From assembly GCA_964541075.1 (NCBI GenBank), contig CAZIPZ010000128.1, forward strand, positions 1 to 11,579: a DNA stretch of 11,579 bases, in the 5' to 3' direction. Both the position numbers and the translations under genes were made by a program. Origin of the DNA: CAZIPZ01 sp964541075. Its GTDB lineage: Bacteria; Acidobacteriota; Terriglobia; 20CM-2-55-15. Shown piece after piece: positions 8,020 to 11,579 of this stretch. The stretch's first letter is position 1. The number at the start of each line of letters is the position of its first letter. A model generated the notes under the pieces. It searched no databases and was not told where the DNA came from. It was given only the letters and a program-made list of their open reading frames with translations.

Positions 8020-8981
8020 CGCCCCTTATTTCAGTTCGAGATCTCAAAGTTTATTTCGGCGGCCTGAAAGCGGTGGACGGCGTAAGTCTCGACATTCAGC
8101 CGGGCGAGACTCTCGGTCTTGTAGGCGAATCCGGCTGTGGCAAGACAACATTCGGCCGCGCCTTGCTTCGTTTAATACAGCCGACGAGCGGCAGCGTAAC
8201 TTTTCGGGGAAAGGACCTCGCTCAGCTTTCTGGGCGCGCTTTGCGAAAGGAGCGGCGGTACTTTCAGATGATCTTTCAGGATCCGTATGCCTCGCTGAAT
8301 CCGCGAATGACCGTCGGAGAGATTATTGCGGAGCCTATTGATACGTTCAGACTGTTGAAGGGGCCCGAACATGACGACCGCGTTCGGGAGCTCATGGAAA
8401 CGGTTGGCCTCAGTCCCAGGTTTATCAAGCGATATCCGCACGAATTCTCGGGAGGTCAGCAGCAGCGGATTGGAATTGCGCGAGCGTTGGCGGCAAATCC
8501 GGATTTCATCGTCGCCGATGAACCGATTTCCGCCCTTGACGTGTCCATACAAGCACAGATTATGAACCTTCTGCAGCGGCTGCAGCGTGAAAGGAATTTG
8601 ACGTTTCTTTTCATATCTCACGATTTGCGCGCCATCCGCCATTTGTCGGACCGAGTGGCCGTCATGTATCTGGGAAAACTGGTAGAGCTTGCCGATGCCA
8701 AAACCATCTATAAAGATCCGCTGATGCCCTACACGAAAGCGCTCATTTCAGCCGTTCCTGTGCCTGATCCAGCGATTGAGGCCAGCCGCAAACGTATAGT
8801 GCTGGAAGGAGACGTTCCGTCACCGATCAATCCACCGATGGGATGCCGCTTTCACACTCGCTGCCCATGGATGGCGCCAACTTGTAAAGAGGTAGTTCCG
8901 GCTTTGGAAGAGATGAAGCCGCAACATCTCGCGGCTTGTATTCGCATCAGCGCCGAAAAGCCCGATATCGAACGTCAGTAA
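8016..8981 (+). CDS. oppF: Peptide ABC transporter ATPase, OppF/DppF type
   Basis: A 321-residue cytoplasmic ATPase that forms a heterodimer with OppD. Seen: Walker A GESGCGKT (residues 37-44), Q-loop region IFQDPYASLNPRMT, ABC signature FSGGQQQRI (about 144-152), Walker B FIVADEP with D-loop ISALD (about 163-174), and the switch histidine in FISHDL. The C-terminal extension has DVPSPINPPMGCRFHTRC followed by two further cysteines, as in OppD. An open frame extends upstream to 7962, but the ATG at 8016 gives the standard family start MTPLISVRDLKVYF and overlaps the oppD stop by four bases (ATGA), indicating coupled translation. It is the last gene of the opp operon. Confidence 0.96.
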   Translation: MTPLISVRDLKVYFGGLKAVDGVSLDIQPGETLGLVGESGCGKTTFGRALLRLIQPTSGSVTFRGKDLAQLSGRALRKERRYFQMIFQDPYASLNPRMTVGEIIAEPIDTFRLLKGPEHDDRVRELMETVGLSPRFIKRYPHEFSGGQQQRIGIARALAANPDFIVADEPISALDVSIQAQIMNLLQRLQRERNLTFLFISHDLRAIRHLSDRVAVMYLGKLVELADAKTIYKDPLMPYTKALISAVPVPDPAIEASRKRIVLEGDVPSPINPPMGCRFHTRCPWMAPTCKEVVPALEEMKPQHLAACIRISAEKPDIERQ

Positions 8982-9035
8982 CGATGCAAGACAAACTTGG
9001 GCGCACCAGGGCGTCGCATGCTCCGTTTCTCAGAG

Positions 9036-9085
9036 CCGCTGGACGTCCCCGGCGCGCATCACTCAGTTCGCCGCCTGCCCAGCGG
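9036..9085. repeat. Imperfect inverted repeat after the opp operon
   Basis: CCGCTGG (9036-9042) pairs perfectly with CCAGCGG (9079-9085), and inside it GGCG (9051-9054) can pair with CGCC (9069-9072). The arms could form a bulged hairpin 55 bp after oppF. There is no T-run after it, so it is not a standard intrinsic terminator; it might stabilise the 3' end of the opp mRNA or be chance. Confidence 0.35.
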
Positions 9086-9187
9086 GACCAAGTGTCAATG
9101 TGTTTATCGGCAAAATCGCCGTATTCATGAGTCCAATTTTGTGGTTGTTAGGTTGAAAGGACTTTCGCGCTAGGCAAGCTGAAAGCG

Positions 9188-9205
9188 GGCAGCTAATTGC
9201 CTTTT
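9188..9205 (+). terminator. Possible weak terminator of the opp operon
   Basis: GGCA and TGCC form a four-pair stem with a 6-nt loop, followed by TTTT. It lies about 200 bp after oppF and overlaps the last codons of the convergent HDOD-GGDEF gene. The stem is short, so support is weak. Confidence 0.25.
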
Positions 9206-10728
9206 GTATGAGACGAGGAGCGGGATGTTGACCAAACGGTCACGCGATTTCGGCCTTCACGTTTGGATTGATAAAGGGCGCGGTCAGCGTAACTGATCAG
9301 ATCATCCTTGGTGATTGAATCATTGGGTTCAGAGCAGGAAACCCCGAGGCTCACGCTGACGCACACGGTTTTGTCGTCGGCTTGAATGGGATGACGTTGG
9401 AGGGCGGCGCGACACGATTCCGCTTTGATTGCCGCACCCGCCAGAGGCGTTTCAACCAAGACGATCGCAAACTCTTCGCCGCCGTAACGTGCGATAATGT
9501 CGCTGCTCCGCGTGTTCTGCAGGAGGAGCTGTGCAATCGCTTTTAACACCGCGTCTCCTCGTTGATGACCGTACTTGTCGTTAATGCCCTTGAAATCGTC
9601 AATGTCGATCATGATCAGCGACAGAGAATGCTTGTGACGGCGAGCGCGGGACAATTCACGATCTAACGCCTCTTGAAAATAGCGGTGGTTGTAGAGACCC
9701 GTCAGGCCATCACGAAAAGCGGCGATTCGTAGACTTTCATTAGCTGTCTTAAGCTGAAGAGCGAGCCGCTCAGCTTTCTGCTTCGCTTCCCGATGTTCGA
9801 TGACGAGCATTTCGTAAGACATGTTTAGCCGGCTGAGTTCGTCGTTGGCCTCCTGAAGAATCTGCGAATACGGAAGCATTCGGCCTGGCTCGATGTTGAA
9901 CTGATTGAGCAGTTCGACAGTGTCTGTAGCGACTTTGTCCACCAACGCATTGACAGTCGCCTCGTCGAGTTTGAAAGTGTTGACGAGAATCTCGTTGGTC
10001 GCACGTGCGTTTTTCATGCTGCCCCCCCCATGGTAGATAGCCGACAGGCGATCCGAGGCATGGAGCAACTGGCACAACTGTCGGTATTGAGGAGGAGCCA
10101 TTTCTGGCCTATGGTGAAAACGAATCGGTACATACACCGACTCCGGCAATCCCCAGTTTTCCAGCAACCTCGCTCCGATCTCGGTGTGATCCACGCCGAA
10201 AATCTGATTCTCAATTCGGCTCACTGGCAACCCTGTGACTGCCTTCTCATCGAGAACCGAAAGATAGTCGTCATTTTTGAGCATGAACAACGCCGCGACG
10301 CCGATGTCCTGGAGCAGACTAGTAATGAACGTGTCCTCACACTTGAATCCAGCGGCGTCGGAGATCAAGCGCGCGGCTACTGCAGCGGTAATGGACCGCC
10401 GCCACAAGCGGTCAAAATCGAATCGCTCTCCTTTGGGTCCTTGGAGCGTTTGAGAGAGCACGAAGGAAAGCGCGATGTTCTTCAACGCGTTGGCGCCCAA
10501 GACTCCGATCGCAACGTCGATGTTGGCTACCTGCCGATGCAACCCATAGAAGCTGGAGTTCGCCAGTTTCAGAATCCTTCCACACAGGGCCGGGTCTGAT
10601 TGGATAATCGACCCGAGATCATGAAAGGAAAAATCCTCTTTCCGCACCGTTTCGAGAATGCTCACTGCAACAGCCGGAGGGGATGAAAGCCTTATGTCGT
10701 CTTTAAGCAGAGTCAGAATGGATGACAT
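9193..10728 (-). CDS. HDOD-GGDEF signalling protein, probable diguanylate cyclase
   Basis: A 511-residue cytoplasmic protein with two domains. Residues about 13-207 form an HDOD domain: LSSPPAVAVSILETVRK, IIQSDPALCGRILKLANSSF, AIGVLGANALKNIAL, and HTEIGARLLENWGLP with a downstream HH. The HD-like position reads LLQDIG, where catalytic HD domains have LLHDIG, so no phosphodiesterase activity is expected. Residues about 290-335 look like a charged helical coiled coil. The GGDEF domain (about 336-500) starts with DGLTGLYNHRYF and has GGEEF at 416-420 plus an RSSD inhibitory site (407-410) five residues before it. An intact active site and I-site suggest c-di-GMP synthesis with product inhibition. 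The ATG at 10728 has GGAAAG upstream. It is convergent with opp and stands alone. The HDOD part is probably the sensory or partner-binding input; its signal is unknown. Confidence 0.93.
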   Translation of the reverse strand: MSSILTLLKDDIRLSSPPAVAVSILETVRKEDFSFHDLGSIIQSDPALCGRILKLANSSFYGLHRQVANIDVAIGVLGANALKNIALSFVLSQTLQGPKGERFDFDRLWRRSITAAVAARLISDAAGFKCEDTFITSLLQDIGVAALFMLKNDDYLSVLDEKAVTGLPVSRIENQIFGVDHTEIGARLLENWGLPESVYVPIRFHHRPEMAPPQYRQLCQLLHASDRLSAIYHGGGSMKNARATNEILVNTFKLDEATVNALVDKVATDTVELLNQFNIEPGRMLPYSQILQEANDELSRLNMSYEMLVIEHREAKQKAERLALQLKTANESLRIAAFRDGLTGLYNHRYFQEALDRELSRARRHKHSLSLIMIDIDDFKGINDKYGHQRGDAVLKAIAQLLLQNTRSSDIIARYGGEEFAIVLVETPLAGAAIKAESCRAALQRHPIQADDKTVCVSVSLGVSCSEPNDSITKDDLISYADRALYQSKREGRNRVTVWSTSRSSSHTKGN

Positions 10729-11166
10729 GCGCTTTCCGCATTCTGTTGATTTGTGTGTTCAATGAGCATTCCTGTCACGATTCAATCCGGGCACATTATG
10801 CTCTCAGGCTAAGTATCTCGAAACGATTTATCTGAATCTGGCGGGCTTTAGTCCAGATCCGCCGCCGGATTCGCATCTTTAGTGGAGGCTAAGTTCGGTC
10901 CCCTCTGCGAACGCGACAGTCGAGAAGGACCTGTTTTGTGCAGGGATTCGATCAGATCGCGTGACGTCCCACACCGTGCTCGCCGCTTATCAGGTGAAAT
11001 CCAGCAGTTTCCCCTCAGTGTCGATCCCCTCCCCCAGTTCCTCAATCGTGTCCATCGGATCACCGTCACCCTGGCCGCAATGAAGGAAAGACAAAGTTTT
11101 CTGACCTGTTGATGGGCGGAATTCGAATGCCTTTCTCTTTTGTAAGTTGTTAGAATTACGAAACGC
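10729..11166. other. Intergenic stretch without a supported gene
   Basis: These 438 bp separate the HDOD-GGDEF start from tRNA-Arg(CCG). Short open frames exist on both strands, but none has a good start with SD plus recognisable protein features. One minus-strand frame crosses into the tRNA and ends with an acidic tail (MDTIEELGEGIDTEGKLLDF, stop at 10990). An ATCTGG/CCAGAT hairpin at about 10835-10858 lacks a T-run. The leader of the HDOD-GGDEF gene and the tRNA promoter must lie here; nothing else is clear. Confidence 0.5.
11151..11156 (+). promoter_or_regulatory. Candidate -10 box of tRNA-Arg(CCG)
   Basis: TAGAAT matches the TATAAT consensus at five of six positions and ends 10 bases before the first tRNA base, a suitable distance for a very short leader. 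No good TTGACA-like -35 lies 16-18 bp upstream, so the call is tentative. Confidence 0.3.
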
Positions 11167-11241
11167 GCGCCCGTAGCTCAGCCCGGATAGAGCGTTGGTC
11201 TCCGGAACCAAAGGTCAGAGGTTCGAATCCTCTCGGGCGTA
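11167..11241 (+). tRNA. tRNA-Arg (anticodon CCG)
   Basis: A full 75-nt cloverleaf. The acceptor GCGCCCG pairs with CGGGCGT (one G-T at the end), the D-arm is GCTC/GAGC with a 10-nt loop, the anticodon arm is TTGGT-CTCCGGA-ACCAA with CCG at 34-36, and the T-arm is AGAGG-TTCGAAT-CCTCT. The discriminator is A and CCA is not encoded. It should read CGG arginine codons. A terminator follows directly, and an integrase gene pointing toward it lies 87 bp downstream, so its 3' end is the likely attachment site of a mobile element. Confidence 0.96.
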
Positions 11242-11243
11242 TT

Positions 11244-11278
11244 GAGCGCCGGTCTCACAACCGGCGCTTTTCCTTTTG
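11244..11278 (+). terminator. Intrinsic terminator after tRNA-Arg(CCG)
   Basis: AGCGCCGGT and ACCGGCGCT form a perfect nine-pair G+C-rich stem around the loop CTCACA, followed by a T-rich tract (TTTTCCTTTT). It begins three bases after the tRNA and clearly ends its transcript. It also separates the tRNA from the integrase region. Confidence 0.85.
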
Positions 11279-11310
11279 GTTCCAACCTTCTTCATCTCAA
11301 CGCTCCTGCC

Positions 11311-11354
11311 TTGGTGGGCAAGAAAAAATCAGTTGGTGGGCAAGTTGGTGGGCA
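11311..11354. repeat. Three direct copies of TTGGTGGGCA around the integrase stop
   Basis: Exact copies of the decamer lie at 11311-11320, 11333-11342 and 11345-11354. The last two are 12 bp apart start to start, and the first is 22 bp further left beyond an A-rich spacer (AGAAAAAATC). The two right copies encode the repeated LPTNLPTN tail of the integrase, but the first lies outside the gene, so coding repetition alone does not explain all three. Their position between the tRNA and the integrase body suits arm-type binding sites for the integrase or an excisionase; this is inference. Confidence 0.6.
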
Positions 11355-11579
11355 GAAACTTTTCAAATGCTCCTGCCAGCACCTCGGCAGCTTTCTCCAT
11401 GTCTGTGTCATTCGTATGAACATATGTCTCGGACGTCGTCGACAGTTGGGCATGCGATAGCTGCAACTGCGACAGTTTGATGTCGCCCGTTTTTTCACGA
11501 ATGATGCTGCCTCCTGTGTGTCTAAAAATATGAAATCCATGCGTCCCAAGTTCGCGATCGATACCGGCTTTGTCCATGG
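11329..11579 (-). CDS. Tyrosine-recombinase integrase, C-terminal part (cut by window edge)
   Basis: The visible residues (about 83) are the C-terminal catalytic end of a phage-type tyrosine recombinase, which integrates and excises a mobile element at an attachment site. Seen: GTHGFHIFRHTGGSI with the HxxR motif, then LSHAQLSTTSETYVHT with the second-box histidine and the nucleophilic tyrosine; spacing R to H (23) and H to Y (10) is normal for the family. After the tyrosine comes a helical tail ending in the repeat LPTNLPTN before TGA. The N-terminal arm- and core-binding domains and the first catalytic Arg and Lys are beyond the window. The gene reads toward tRNA-Arg(CCG), the usual layout for a tRNA-targeting integrase at one end of an island or prophage. 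The class of element cannot be told from this part. Confidence 0.9.
   Translation of the reverse strand, partial: MDKAGIDRELGTHGFHIFRHTGGSIIREKTGDIKLSQLQLSHAQLSTTSETYVHTNDTDMEKAAEVLAGAFEKFLPTNLPTN

Noticed and set aside
10848..11069. 73-residue minus-strand open frame upstream of the HDOD-GGDEF gene
   Set aside because: Arg/Trp-rich, no convincing SD, and it overlaps another open frame on the same strand; no recognisable protein.
10990..11211. 73-residue minus-strand open frame crossing tRNA-Arg(CCG)
   Set aside because: It overlaps most of the tRNA on the opposite strand, so the full frame cannot be a normal gene; only its acidic tail looks protein-like, and that is too short to call.
11311..11354. 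CRISPR array
   Set aside because: Repeats are only 10 bp with spacers of 12 and 2 bp, far too small for a CRISPR array.
11292..11549. Second minus-strand open frame overlapping the integrase
   Set aside because: The other frame carries the HxxR, His and Tyr catalytic motifs; this one is Cys/Arg-rich without features.

Overview
The window is an ordinary-looking bacterial chromosomal segment of roughly 56% G+C (estimated by eye). Gene content, SD-led starts, two tRNA-Arg genes without encoded CCA, and a small zinc-ribbon protein of a type I associate with Acidobacteriota suggest a soil-type Gram-negative bacterium, possibly Acidobacteriota. That placement is an inference from gene style and not a proven assignment.

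Left part (1-1542, minus strand): a compact run reading leftward of thioredoxin reductase (trxB), a DUF2203-family protein, and the start of dihydroneopterin aldolase (folB, cut by the window edge). The DUF2203 stop and the folB start share one base, so those two are very probably co-translated. Diverging from trxB is a class I/II PLP-dependent aminotransferase (1596-2693), followed by tRNA-Arg(UCG) and a convergent 62-aa zinc-ribbon protein.

Centre (3334-8981, plus strand): a complete five-gene peptide/nickel-type ABC importer in the order oppA-oppB-oppC-oppD-oppF. It comprises a lipoprotein solute-binding protein, two permeases with EAA loops, and two ATPases with the oligopeptide-type C-terminal extension. 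Gaps are small and oppD/oppF overlap by ATGA, so this is one operon. It imports a peptide-like solute, but the exact substrate cannot be read from sequence.

Right part (9193-11579): a minus-strand HDOD-GGDEF protein (probable diguanylate cyclase with a GGEEF active site and an RxxD inhibitory site), a 438-bp stretch with no supported gene, then tRNA-Arg(CCG) with a clear terminator. Immediately beyond is the C-terminal end of a tyrosine-recombinase integrase that reads toward the tRNA and runs off the window. This is the classic arrangement of a tRNA-integrated mobile element, so the right edge is probably the boundary of a genomic island or prophage lying beyond 11579. A decamer, TTGGTGGGCA, occurs three times around the integrase stop codon and is the most unusual small-scale signal here. 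I found no convincing evidence of a wholly new biological system inside the window; the most likely place for one is the unseen island to the right.
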